From positions 1 to 12,341 of the forward strand of contig JAFKLV010000275.1 in the NCBI GenBank assembly GCA_017304125.1: a DNA stretch of 12,341 nucleotides, read 5' to 3'. The stretch comes from Sphingomonadales bacterium. Lineage in GTDB: Bacteria > Pseudomonadota > Alphaproteobacteria > Sphingomonadales > Sphingomonadaceae. Position 1 is the first letter of the stretch. Each line of letters opens with the position of its first letter. Below are positions 1 through 6,456 of the stretch, one piece after another. Below the pieces are notes generated by a model, which saw only the letters and a program-made list of their open reading frames with translations, was not told where the DNA came from and made no database searches. Position numbers and translations under genes: made by a program.

Positions 1-983
1 GCGGGCGAGCCGATGCCGGACAGCGCGACGAGTGGCATGATCGCGAACACCATCCAGCCCTGCGTGATGAACGCCATCGCCGCCAGCGCGGCGCAGGCGC
101 TGGCGATGCCGGCGAGAACCGCGCCGCGCTCGCCGAGCAGCCGCACCGCGGGGCCGGGGAGAAACGCCTGCGCCAGCGTCTGGCACACGCCGAACGCGCC
201 GAGCGACAGGCCGACCCACATGCCGTTCCAGCCGAATGCGTCATTGCCCCACAATGCCCAGCAGGTGCCATAGACCTCGCCCGTCGCGCTCAGCACGAAG
301 AAGGTCGCGATCATCGGCAGCAATGCCTTCATCGACAGCGCCCAGCGTAGCGGACGCAGCGGATTGAGCGCGGCAAGGTCGATCTTCTCGCGCGTCGGCG
401 TGCGCGATTCGGGCAGGCCGAACAGCGCCAGCAGCAGGTTGGCGGCGTTGAGCGCGGCCGCAGCAAGGAACGGCAGCCGCAGCCAATAATCGCCGAGCGC
501 ACCGCCCAGCACCGGCCCGAGGATGAAGCCCACCCCGAACATCGCGTTGAACAGCCCGAAGCGTTTGGCGCGTACATTCTCCGGCGAAATGTCGGTGATA
601 TAGGCGGTGGCGACCGCGATATTGGCGCTCGTCAGCCCGGCGATCGCGCGGCCGAGGATCAGCAAGCCCAGCGACGGCGCAAGCGCCATCAGCACATAAT
701 TGACCGCTGCCCCGCCGAGCGAGAGCAGCAGAACCGGGCGGCGCCCCAGCCGGTCGCTCAACGCGCCGAGCACCGGGGCGAAGGCGAATTGCATCGCGGC
801 ATAGAGCGCGGTCAGGATGCCGATATAGGAAGCGATGTTCTGCGCGTGGGTGACCTCAGCGATCAGCCGCGGAAGGATCGGGAAGATCAGCCCGATGCCG
901 ACCGCGTCCAGCCCGATCGCCGCATAAATGACGACGAGCGGCTGGTTGATCGCGGCGCGCAAAGAAGGATCGGATCGTGGCAC
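1..983 (-). CDS. Tet-type MFS drug:H+ antiporter (C-terminus cut off by the window edge)
   Basis: Inner-membrane proton-coupled efflux pump of the DHA1 (TetA-like) group. My translation gives 327 codons, running off position 1, so roughly the last 70-80 residues are missing. TM1 carries LDAVGIGLIFPILP (about 25-38), including the acidic residue typical of TetA proteins. Motif A (GALSDRLGRRP) lies near 73-83 and the antiporter motif C (GVGFILGPVLGG) near 150-161. I chose the GTG at 983-981 because GAGGAG (995-990) sits six bases upstream. An in-frame ATG 25 codons further up (1058-1056) lies inside a hairpin and lacks a good ribosome site. An ATG at 987 is out of frame. Tet-like sequence does not prove tetracycline as substrate; many sphingomonad members have unknown substrates. 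It looks separate from the glycoside locus, although it could export or import a locus compound. Confidence 0.9.
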   Translation of the reverse strand, partial: MPRSDPSLRAAINQPLVVIYAAIGLDAVGIGLIFPILPRLIAEVTHAQNIASYIGILTALYAAMQFAFAPVLGALSDRLGRRPVLLLSLGGAAVNYVLMALAPSLGLLILGRAIAGLTSANIAVATAYITDISPENVRAKRFGLFNAMFGVGFILGPVLGGALGDYWLRLPFLAAAALNAANLLLALFGLPESRTPTREKIDLAALNPLRPLRWALSMKALLPMIATFFVLSATGEVYGTCWALWGNDAFGWNGMWVGLSLGAFGVCQTLAQAFLPGPAVRLLGERGAVLAGIASACAALAAMAFITQGWMVFAIMPLVALSGIGSP

Positions 984-1030
984 ACATAGCTCCTCAGTCG
1001 GGGTTCGACCGGAGCGTTCCTCAATTCCCG

Positions 1031-1091
1031 AGGTCCGCGCCGACGAACGCACGGCCATCTCGTGAATGGCCGAAGTTCGTCGCGGGGACCT
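1031..1091. repeat. 61-base imperfect inverted repeat (long hairpin)
   Basis: Three paired blocks match in order on both arms. AGGTCC (1031-1036) pairs with GGACCT (1086-1091). CGACGAAC pairs with GTTCGTCG. CGGCCAT pairs with ATGGCCG. That gives 21 base pairs, with small internal loops of 2-4 bases and a 7-base terminal loop. It lies 48-108 bases upstream of the MFS GTG start, and so could be in the MFS leader RNA. It has no T-tract, so it does not look like an intrinsic terminator. It may be a leader attenuator, part of a small RNA, or a miniature repeat element; the sequence does not decide which. Confidence 0.7.
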
Positions 1092-1127
1092 GAGGCACGA
1101 GGCCAAAGACCAGAGCTTCCGTTACCG

Positions 1128-1163
1128 AAAGGCCTTGGGCTTACCAAACCAAGGCTGCCTTTT
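1128..1163 (+). terminator. Possible rho-independent terminator or hairpin
   Basis: GCCTTGG (1132-1138) pairs with CCAAGGC (1149-1155) around a 10-base loop. An A-run (1128-1130) precedes it and CCTTTT (1158-1163) follows it. In the + direction this has the shape of a modest intrinsic terminator, but no + strand gene is visible upstream. It would make sense if a small RNA, perhaps containing the 1031-1091 hairpin, were transcribed rightward. The T-run is short and offset by two bases from the stem, so confidence is low. Confidence 0.3.
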
Positions 1164-1205
1164 CCGACGCGGCGCGATTAGCAGCTTCGCGGCGATCGGC
1201 CAAGA

Positions 1206-1232
1206 GGCTGGCAATAGTGTTCGTTGCCAGCC
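1206..1232. repeat. Perfect 9-bp inverted repeat with 9-base loop
   Basis: GGCTGGCAA (1206-1214) and TTGCCAGCC (1224-1232) are exact reverse complements. The repeat lies about 100 bases upstream of the DUF3309-type gene. It could be an operator for a dimeric regulator or an RNA hairpin. No T-run follows on either strand, so a terminator is unlikely. Confidence 0.55.
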
Positions 1233-1328
1233 GCTTACGCCGCAGGTCGCGGGAACCGCAGCGGATGAGAAGCGCTTGTTGTTGACGGCTGCGGCGCAAA
1301 ACGGCGCGGCGCGAACAAGGAGAGAGCG

Positions 1329-1487
1329 ATGCTCACGATCCTCATCATTGTCCTGCTCGTACTCTGGCTCGGCGGATCGTTTCCGCGGCGCGGCGCGTAC
1401 AATGCGAATTGGGGATATGCCCCGGTCGGCGTTGGGACGATCATCCTGATCATCCTTCTGCTGCTGGTGCTCGACGGGTCGGTCTGA
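1329..1487 (+). CDS. DUF3309-type small membrane protein (52 aa)
   Basis: A 52-residue protein of unknown function. Two hydrophobic segments (about 2-15 and 34-49, rich in I, L and V) flank a polar middle with RRGAYNANWGYAP. This matches the layout of the DUF3309 family: about 50 residues, a hydrophobic N-terminus, a central aromatic/Gly turn (the W-G-Y stretch) and a hydrophobic C-terminus with VG..TIILIILLLL. The start is well supported by AAGGAG (1317-1322) six bases upstream of ATG. It ends 18 bases before the converging GDSL gene with no obvious terminator between them. The family is common in proteobacteria and has no established role. Family membership is recalled from pattern, not searched. 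Confidence 0.75.
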   Translation: MLTILIIVLLVLWLGGSFPRRGAYNANWGYAPVGVGTIILIILLLLVLDGSV

Positions 1488-1505
1488 CGATTGCCAGCGC
1501 CGCGA

Positions 1506-2342
1506 TCAGCGGGGTTCAAGCCGCAATGCGCGCTCGGCGATACCCCGCATCACCGCATAGCCGGCGGCATTGGGATGGACCCCGTCGCCCGACCATTCGG
1601 CGCGAAAGGCGTGGTTCTTGTCCTCCAGCGCGGAGTGATAATCGATATAGGTGAGCTTTTCGCGCCGCGCATAATCGGCGAGCCACGCGTTGAGCGCATG
1701 GATGCTGTCCACCGGCGCGATCGCCGGGCGCCAGCCGAAATGCGCGGCGGGCGGCACCGATGCCAGCACCACCCGGATCCCGTGGGCGCGCGCAAGCTCG
1801 GTCATCGAGCGGATATTGCCCTCGATCGCGGCAAGCGTGGTCGGGCCGGTGTTGCCGGCGATATCGTTGGTGCCGGCCATGATGTGGACGACGCCGGGCT
1901 TGAGATCGATCACGTCGGCGCGGAACCGCGCGAGCATCTGCGTCGTGGTCTGCCCGCTGATCCCGCGATCGATCCGGTCGGCGGTGAAGAAACCGGGATC
2001 CTCGCGCTGCCACAATTCGGTGATCGAATCCCCGAAGAATACGATGCGCTGCGCGGTCGCCGGGGGCAGTGCCTGATTGGCGGCGCGATAACGGCACAGG
2101 CCCGGAAAATCGCTGACCAGCAGCGCATCCTGCCAGCGCTGATAGATCGCCATGCCGTCGGCGGTGACCGGGGGCGGGGGCTGGTTGGCCGCCTTCGCCC
2201 TGGCGTAGCGCGCCAGATAATCGGCGACGATCGGCGGCGTCGCGGGCAGCGCGGCGCAGGGATCGGCGAGGATGCCGACCGCCGGCGCGGCGGGCGCGGT
2301 TTCGGCGGCGAGCGCGAGTGCGGCGATCAGTGCGATCATCAT
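1506..2342 (-). CDS. Secreted SGNH/GDSL-family esterase
   Basis: A serine esterase of the SGNH hydrolase fold, 278 residues, probably periplasmic. The N-terminus (MMIALIAALALAAE) is a short signal peptide. Conserved blocks appear in order: block I FFGDSIT at 102-108 with nucleophile Ser106; block II GISGQTT with Gly130; block III AGTNDIAGN with Asn159; block V GDGVHPN with Asp253 and His256. Residues 30-95, before block I, form an Ala/Pro-rich helical lead-in. Beside a receptor and glycosidases, a carbohydrate deacetylase is the likeliest job, but lipid or aryl-ester substrates cannot be excluded. Its ATG overlaps the stop of the TIM-barrel gene (ATGA, 2339-2342) and GGGGAGG lies just upstream, so translation is probably coupled. 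An ATG three bases downstream is equally possible. Confidence 0.92.
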   Translation of the reverse strand: MMIALIAALALAAETAPAAPAVGILADPCAALPATPPIVADYLARYARAKAANQPPPPVTADGMAIYQRWQDALLVSDFPGLCRYRAANQALPPATAQRIVFFGDSITELWQREDPGFFTADRIDRGISGQTTTQMLARFRADVIDLKPGVVHIMAGTNDIAGNTGPTTLAAIEGNIRSMTELARAHGIRVVLASVPPAAHFGWRPAIAPVDSIHALNAWLADYARREKLTYIDYHSALEDKNHAFRAEWSGDGVHPNAAGYAVMRGIAERALRLEPR

Positions 2343-3238
2343 GTCCTCCCCGGTTGCAGATGGCGCCAGTTGCGCGCGAGCAGATCGAGCGCGGCGCTCG
2401 GCTCGATCCCTTCCTGTTCGATGAAGATATAGGGGATGCGCGCGCGTGCCAGCGTCTTGATGAGCGGCGGCCAGTCGATCGAGCCTTCGCCGACCGGGGC
2501 GGACGCGGGTATTTCGTACAACGAGGGTGTGTAAGGCCCGCGCCAGTCCTTGACGTGCGCCAGCCGCGCCCGCCCGCCCGGTTTGAGATAGGGCAAAGGA
2601 TCGATGCCGGCGGCGATCATATTGCCGATATCCAGCTCCAGCGCGACGAGCGCCGGATCGGTTTCGGCAAGCAGCAGATCGAGCCCGTAGCGCCCGTCAT
2701 AGCGGCGGAAATCGAAGCCGTGGTTGTGATAGGCGAAGCGCAGCCCGGCCGCCTTCGCGCGTTCGCCGATGCGGTTGAACCACGCGGCGCTGGCCTTGAG
2801 ATCGTCGCCGGTGATGCGCTGGGTCGCGGCGCGGAAGCTTTGCTCGGTGATCGGCAGCGTGAGGCCCGGGAGCCGCGGGACCGCCGCGACCACCCATTCG
2901 AGCCCGATCGCGGCGGCGGCATCGATCGCCGCAGCGACCTGATCGTCGCTCATATCGGGATAGAGGCCGTGTGCGCCGATCGCGGTGAGCCCGTTCGCCT
3001 TGAGCAAATCGCGCCATTGCGCCGGGGTGCGATTATAATAGCCGGCGAATTCGACGTGGCGGAGGCCGATCCGCGCGATCGCCGCCAGCGTGCCCTCAAG
3101 GTCTTTGGCGAGCAGGTCGCGCAGCATGTAGAGCTGCACCCCGATCGCGGGGGCGGCTGGCGGTGCGGCCGCGCCGGCGGCCGCGGCGACGCTCGCCGCC
3201 CCGGCGAAGCGCAGAAGATCGCGACGATCGATGTTCAT
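2339..3238 (-). CDS. Tat-exported sugar isomerase/epimerase-like TIM-barrel protein
   Basis: A xylose-isomerase-like TIM-barrel protein (AP_endonuc_2 / sugar phosphate isomerase-epimerase superfamily), 299 residues. The N-terminus NIDRRDLLRFAG followed by an Ala-rich stretch to about residue 30 is a twin-arginine signal, so the enzyme is folded before export. Candidate metal or substrate residues follow family positions: Glu63 (HVEF), His90, YHNH at 170-173, Asp203 (LELDIGN), His228 (HVKD) and Glu274 (FIEQE). I start at ATG 3238-3236. An upstream TTG at 3256 would add six residues before the Tat motif. A phosphorylated substrate is unlikely in the periplasm. The related secreted proteins I know of act on free, oxidised or 3-keto sugars, so a 3-keto-glycoside lyase or epimerase is a hypothesis only. 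It is separated from the receptor gene by a terminator and overlaps the GDSL gene by four bases. Confidence 0.9.
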   Translation of the reverse strand: MNIDRRDLLRFAGAASVAAAAGAAAPPAAPAIGVQLYMLRDLLAKDLEGTLAAIARIGLRHVEFAGYYNRTPAQWRDLLKANGLTAIGAHGLYPDMSDDQVAAAIDAAAAIGLEWVVAAVPRLPGLTLPITEQSFRAATQRITGDDLKASAAWFNRIGERAKAAGLRFAYHNHGFDFRRYDGRYGLDLLLAETDPALVALELDIGNMIAAGIDPLPYLKPGGRARLAHVKDWRGPYTPSLYEIPASAPVGEGSIDWPPLIKTLARARIPYIFIEQEGIEPSAALDLLARNWRHLQPGRT

Positions 3239-3262
3239 GCCCCGGCATCTCCGCAAGAAAGA

Positions 3263-3290
3263 AACGGGCCGGATCGTCGATCCGGCCCGC
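3263..3290 (-). terminator. Intrinsic terminator behind the TonB-dependent receptor
   Basis: CGGGCCGGATC (3265-3275) and GATCCGGCCCG (3279-3289) form a perfect 11-bp stem with a 3-base loop. Read leftward, the stem is followed directly by TTTCTTTCTT (3264-3255). It begins 12 bases after the receptor stop (3304-3302) and ends 26 bases before the TIM-barrel ATG. It should stop or reduce readthrough from the receptor into the TIM-barrel and GDSL genes. Confidence 0.88.
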
Positions 3291-3301
3291 GAGGGGAGGG
3301 G

Positions 3302-5593
3302 TTAGAAACGGAAGCTCACCGTGCCGCCGATCGTGCGGAAGGCATCGGGGCTGACGATCTTCGAATAGCCCCCCGGGTTGATCGCCGCCGGGGCGGCATA
3401 GGCCGCGTAGAAATGCTTGTTGAGCAGGTTGCGGGCATAGATGCCGACATGCCACGCGCCATCGCTCGCGCCGATGCCGATCGTGCCGTTGAGCAGCCCG
3501 TAAGCGGTAATCGTCGACTTGGGATCGCCCAGCACCGCCTGCGTCTTGTCGCGCCACGCCCAATTGGCATTGGCATCGAGCGTCAACTCGTTGGCGAGCG
3601 GCTGATTGAAATCGGCGCGCAGATTATACGACCATTCGGGCGCATTGGGCAGGCGATAGCCGGCATAATTCGCGACATTGGCCTTGGTCGTCGGATCGAC
3701 ATAGCAACCGACCCCGACCACCGCCGACACCGGCTGCCCCGGATAGCAGGTGCTGAGATACTGGCGGTAGGTGGCGTCGCTATACGCGCCATTGGCCGAC
3801 AGGCGCAGCCGCGGCGAGACGCGCAGGCTGGTCTCCACCTCGACGCCGCGCGCGCGCATCCCGCCCGCGTTCGACAGATAGAAAGCCGGCGGGGTGACGC
3901 TGGTGTCGAAGGTCTGCGCCTGGAAATTGGTGAAATCGGACCAGTAGAGCGAAGTGTTGAAGGTCAGCATGCCGTTGAACAGCTGCGACTTGAGGCCGAT
4001 TTCGTAGCTTTTGACCGTTTCCGGGCGCACTTCGTGGATCGTGCCGGTGGTGCCGTCGATCGCCGGCCCCTTATAGCCGGTCGACCAGGTGGCGTAGACC
4101 ATCACATTGCGGGTCGGCTCGACCTGCAGCCCGACCTTGCCCGACACATTGTCCGCGCGCACCGTGCCCGAATAATTGGGCAATTGGCCGGAGACGATCG
4201 CCGGGAAGGGGAGCTTGTCGACCACCAGCTCGCCGTGGTTGCGATCATTGGTGTAGCGCAGGCCGCCGATCAGCTTGACGCCGTCGACGATGCGATAGGT
4301 CCCCTGGCCATAAGCCGCGAGGCTGCGGACGTAATTGACGTTGTTGCGGATGCCGCCGCCGAGCACCACCGGCACGCCATAGCCGGGGAACAGCGGGCCG
4401 AAGTTGAAATCGCCATATTGCGCGGTCCAGCCGCCGTTGGTGGTGTGGTAGTAATAGAGCCCCAGCGTATATTCGAGCCGCTTGCCCGAGGGCGAGGTGA
4501 GGCGCAGTTCCTGGGTGAACTGGTTGCTGTCGATCCCGCCGTCGCTGTGGTTGAAGATATCGGCGGGCGAGCCGTCGATATCGGTGAGTTGGGTGGTCTT
4601 GAGCGAGCGATAGGCGGTGATCGAGGTCAGCGTGAAATCGCCCAGCCGGTAATCGGCCTGCAGCGAGCTGCCCCACAGCCGCGTATTCGCGGTCCAGTCG
4701 CCGTCGTTATAGGCGATATAGACATCATGCCCGGGCTTCACCGCGAAGCGGTTGAACAGCATGTTGTAGAGCGGATTGACCCCGAGCGATTCGATCAGCT
4801 GGCCGTCGCGCGCGAAGCCGGTCTGATATTCGCCGGTGACGAGCAGCGACAATTTGTCGGTCGGCTCCCACAGCAATTTGCCGCGGATGCCGTAATTGTC
4901 GCGATCGCCGACATGGGTGCCGTTGACGACATTGGGGATCGCGCCCTGCTGCGCGTTGTGGAAGGCGGTGACGCGTAGCGCGACATTGCTGCCCAGCGGC
5001 ACGTTCGCCGTGGCGCGTTCGAGCTGATCCTTGCGCTCGCCGTAGGAGAGATCGAGGTCGAGCGAGCTGACGCCGAGCTGCGGCTTCCTGGTGACGATCT
5101 GGATCACGCCGGCGGAGGAATTCTTGCCGAACAACGTGCCCTACGGCCCGCGCAGCACCTCGACGCGCTCGATATCGGCAAAGCCGGTCGCGCCGGGATC
5201 GCGCGACAGCCCGATCACCACCCCGTCGACGACGAGGCCGACGGTCTGCTCGACGCCGCTGTCATAGCTTTGCGTGCCGATGCCGCGGATCTGATAGCCG
5301 CCGCCGTTCGATACCGGATTGGTTGCCGAGAAGGTGATGTTGGGCGCGAGATACTGGATATCGGTCGCCTCGCGATACGCTGATTTGGCGAGATCCTGCC
5401 CCGATACCGCGCTCACCGCGACGGGCACGTCCTGCAGCCGCTCCTCGCGCCGGGTGGCGGTGACGATGATGTCGTCCGGGTTCTGCGCGGTCGCAGCCGC
5501 CGGCGCCTGATCGGCGGCCCAGGCCGGTGTCGCGATCGCGATCAGCCCCGCCGCTGATGCGAGCAACGCGCTCCTCAAATTCCGCTGTTCCAT
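3302..5593 (-). pseudogene. TonB-dependent outer-membrane receptor interrupted by an in-frame amber codon
   Basis: An outer-membrane active transporter, probably for an oligosaccharide or glycoside. The full frame is 763 codons. It has a Sec signal peptide (1-26, ending PAWA), a TonB box/plug entry DDIIVTATRREERLQDVPVAV (40-60), a plug to about 170, and a beta-barrel ending in SFRF with the terminal Phe expected for barrel assembly. No N-terminal signalling domain is present. At codon 151 (5143-5141) the conserved plug motif reads LRGP-stop-GTLFGKN; the family has Gln there, and CAG to TAG is one transition. No other stop or frameshift occurs in the remaining 612 codons, so the change is recent, an error in the read, or a suppressed stop. 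As written, only a 150-residue signal-plus-partial-plug product is made. The next possible start is a TTG at 5134 with no ribosome site. The ATG at 5593 has GAGG-rich sequence upstream. The gene is divergent from tetR. Confidence 0.92.
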
Positions 5594-5793
5594 GTCCCTC
5601 GCTCCTCCCCGGCGGGCGATTCGCGGCCAGACCCTCCGGCCCTGCGATCGCCTTGGCGGCGGTATGATCGCAATTTACAGTCAGTCAAGCCCGTTTGTTT
5701 GTTGACCAATCCTATCCAATCGCGCTAGCCCGATCGCCATGACGCGTTATGCGTACCGATTGACGCCGGTTGGCCGCCGATTGGAGGAGGGGT
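5594..5793. promoter_or_regulatory. Divergent promoter/operator region between the receptor and tetR arms
   Basis: A 200-base gap between the receptor ATG and the TetR ATG, too short to hold another gene. Leftward, TTGACT (5688-5683) followed 16 bases later by CATACC (5666-5661) is a possible promoter for the receptor. Rightward, TTGACC (5702-5707) followed 17 bases later by CTAGCC (5725-5730) is a possible promoter for tetR. Between the two -35 boxes lies the spaced inverted repeat GTCAA-N13-TTGAC (5684-5706). The -10 matches are weak, so the region is better supported than the individual boxes. A local TetR usually binds its own divergent region. Confidence 0.55.
5678..5688. promoter_or_regulatory. 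Motif copy 1: ACAGTCAGTCA-type element in the receptor promoter
   Basis: TACAGTCAGTC (5676-5686) recurs with one mismatch as TACAGTCAATC upstream of the GH1 gene (12305-12315). It overlaps the candidate -35 of the receptor promoter, where a repressor would act. Chance alone could produce an 11-base match with one mismatch between two such regions at an appreciable rate, so this is a candidate operator only. Confidence 0.3.
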
Positions 5794-6456
5794 ATGACGG
5801 AAGCTCGACGCCGACGGACACAAGCGGAGCGCAGCGCGGGAACCCGCGCGGCTTTGCTCGATGCCGCGATCCGCGTGCTGCGCGAACATGGTTATGGGGC
5901 GACGACGACCCTGCTGGTCGCGGCCGAGGCCGGGGTCAGCCGCGGCGCGATGCTCCACCAGTTCCGCACCAAGGCCGATCTCATGACCTTCGTGGTCGAG
6001 GCGGTCTATGAGGAAGAGCTTGAGCGCTACGCCGAGCATTTCCGCGGGATTCGCGATCCGCGCGAAATCATCCGCGCCTATCCCGAAGTGGGTTGGGAAG
6101 TGCTGAGCCGCCCGTCGGGGGTCGCGGTGCTCGAAATCCTGCAGGGCTCGCGCAGCGACCACGTCCTCGCCGAGAAGCTCGCGCCGCTGCAGGCGCGGAT
6201 CGAGGAGGATGCGCTGCGCCATGTGCGCGAGACCACCGGGGTCGAGGATTCGTCGATGGCGATGATGCGGCTGATCGTCTGGGCCGTGCGCGGGCTGTCG
6301 ATCGCCCGCGTGCTGGCGCCGCGCCCGGAGGAGATCATTGCCTCGATCCGTCTGCTCAGCCGGCTGATCGACGCCGGGTTCGAAACCGGCGCGCTCCAGC
6401 TCGACGACCCGCGCACCCGCACCAAATCGACCGACACAGCCAAGGCGAAGCCATGA
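5794..6456 (+). CDS. TetR/AcrR-family transcriptional regulator
   Basis: A 220-residue dimeric repressor-type protein. The N-terminal DNA-binding domain spans about residues 15-65, with helix-turn-helix TTLLVAAEAGVSRGAMLHQF near 38-57 followed by the family's conserved K-A-D-L. The rest is an all-helical ligand-binding and dimerisation domain, which does not reveal the ligand. The start at 5794 is set by GGAGGAGG (5783-5790) three bases upstream; an in-frame start at 5770 has no such site. Its stop overlaps the GH3 start (ATGA, 6453-6456), so regulator and enzyme are translated together. Divergence from the receptor gene suggests it controls both arms and itself. A glycoside, aglycone or sugar inducer is inferred. 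TetR control of a glycan locus is less usual than LacI or GntR control. Confidence 0.93.
   Translation: MTEARRRRTQAERSAGTRAALLDAAIRVLREHGYGATTTLLVAAEAGVSRGAMLHQFRTKADLMTFVVEAVYEEELERYAEHFRGIRDPREIIRAYPEVGWEVLSRPSGVAVLEILQGSRSDHVLAEKLAPLQARIEEDALRHVRETTGVEDSSMAMMRLIVWAVRGLSIARVLAPRPEEIIASIRLLSRLIDAGFETGALQLDDPRTRTKSTDTAKAKP

Larger units (their letters stand above)
984..1328. other. 345-base intergenic region between divergent genes, rich in hairpins
   Basis: No coding region is convincing here on either strand. The stretch holds the 5' region of the leftward MFS gene and of the rightward DUF3309-type gene. Three inverted repeats occupy it: 1031-1091, 1132-1155 and 1206-1232, each listed separately. 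A GGAAC at 1252-1256 followed 16 bases later by CGCTT is a weak resemblance to the alphaproteobacterial general-stress (EcfG) promoter in front of the small gene. No tRNA or known riboswitch was recognised. Confidence 0.6.

Noticed and set aside
887..1147. 86-codon - strand frame overlapping the MFS start
   Set aside because: Out of frame with the MFS protein, Arg/Pro-rich, and spans the hairpin. No family resemblance and no good start context, so it is probably a shadow.
984..1328. tRNA, riboswitch or CRISPR-like content
   Set aside because: One GGTCGAACCCC stretch on the - strand recalls a tRNA T-arm, but no acceptor, D-arm or anticodon arm can be laid out around it. No regularly spaced repeats are present anywhere in the window.
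1066..1449. 127-codon + strand frame covering the intergenic region and the small gene
   Set aside because: It runs out of frame through the DUF3309-type gene, which has its own strong ribosome site and membrane segments. The translation has no domain character.
2318..4978. An 886-codon open frame on the + strand
   Set aside because: It lies antisense to the receptor, TIM-barrel and GDSL genes, all with clear family motifs. Its own translation is a low-complexity mix of R, D, G, A and I with no domain. It is a high-GC antisense shadow.
3302..5134. Separate 610-residue receptor beginning at a TTG (5134)
   Set aside because: There is no ribosome site, and it begins inside the conserved plug motif with no signal peptide. 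It is the second half of the amber-interrupted receptor, not an independent gene.
5739..6011. 90-codon + strand frame starting before tetR
   Set aside because: It is out of frame with the TetR protein, Arg/Gly-rich in its overlap, and lacks a ribosome site. The TetR frame has an excellent one.
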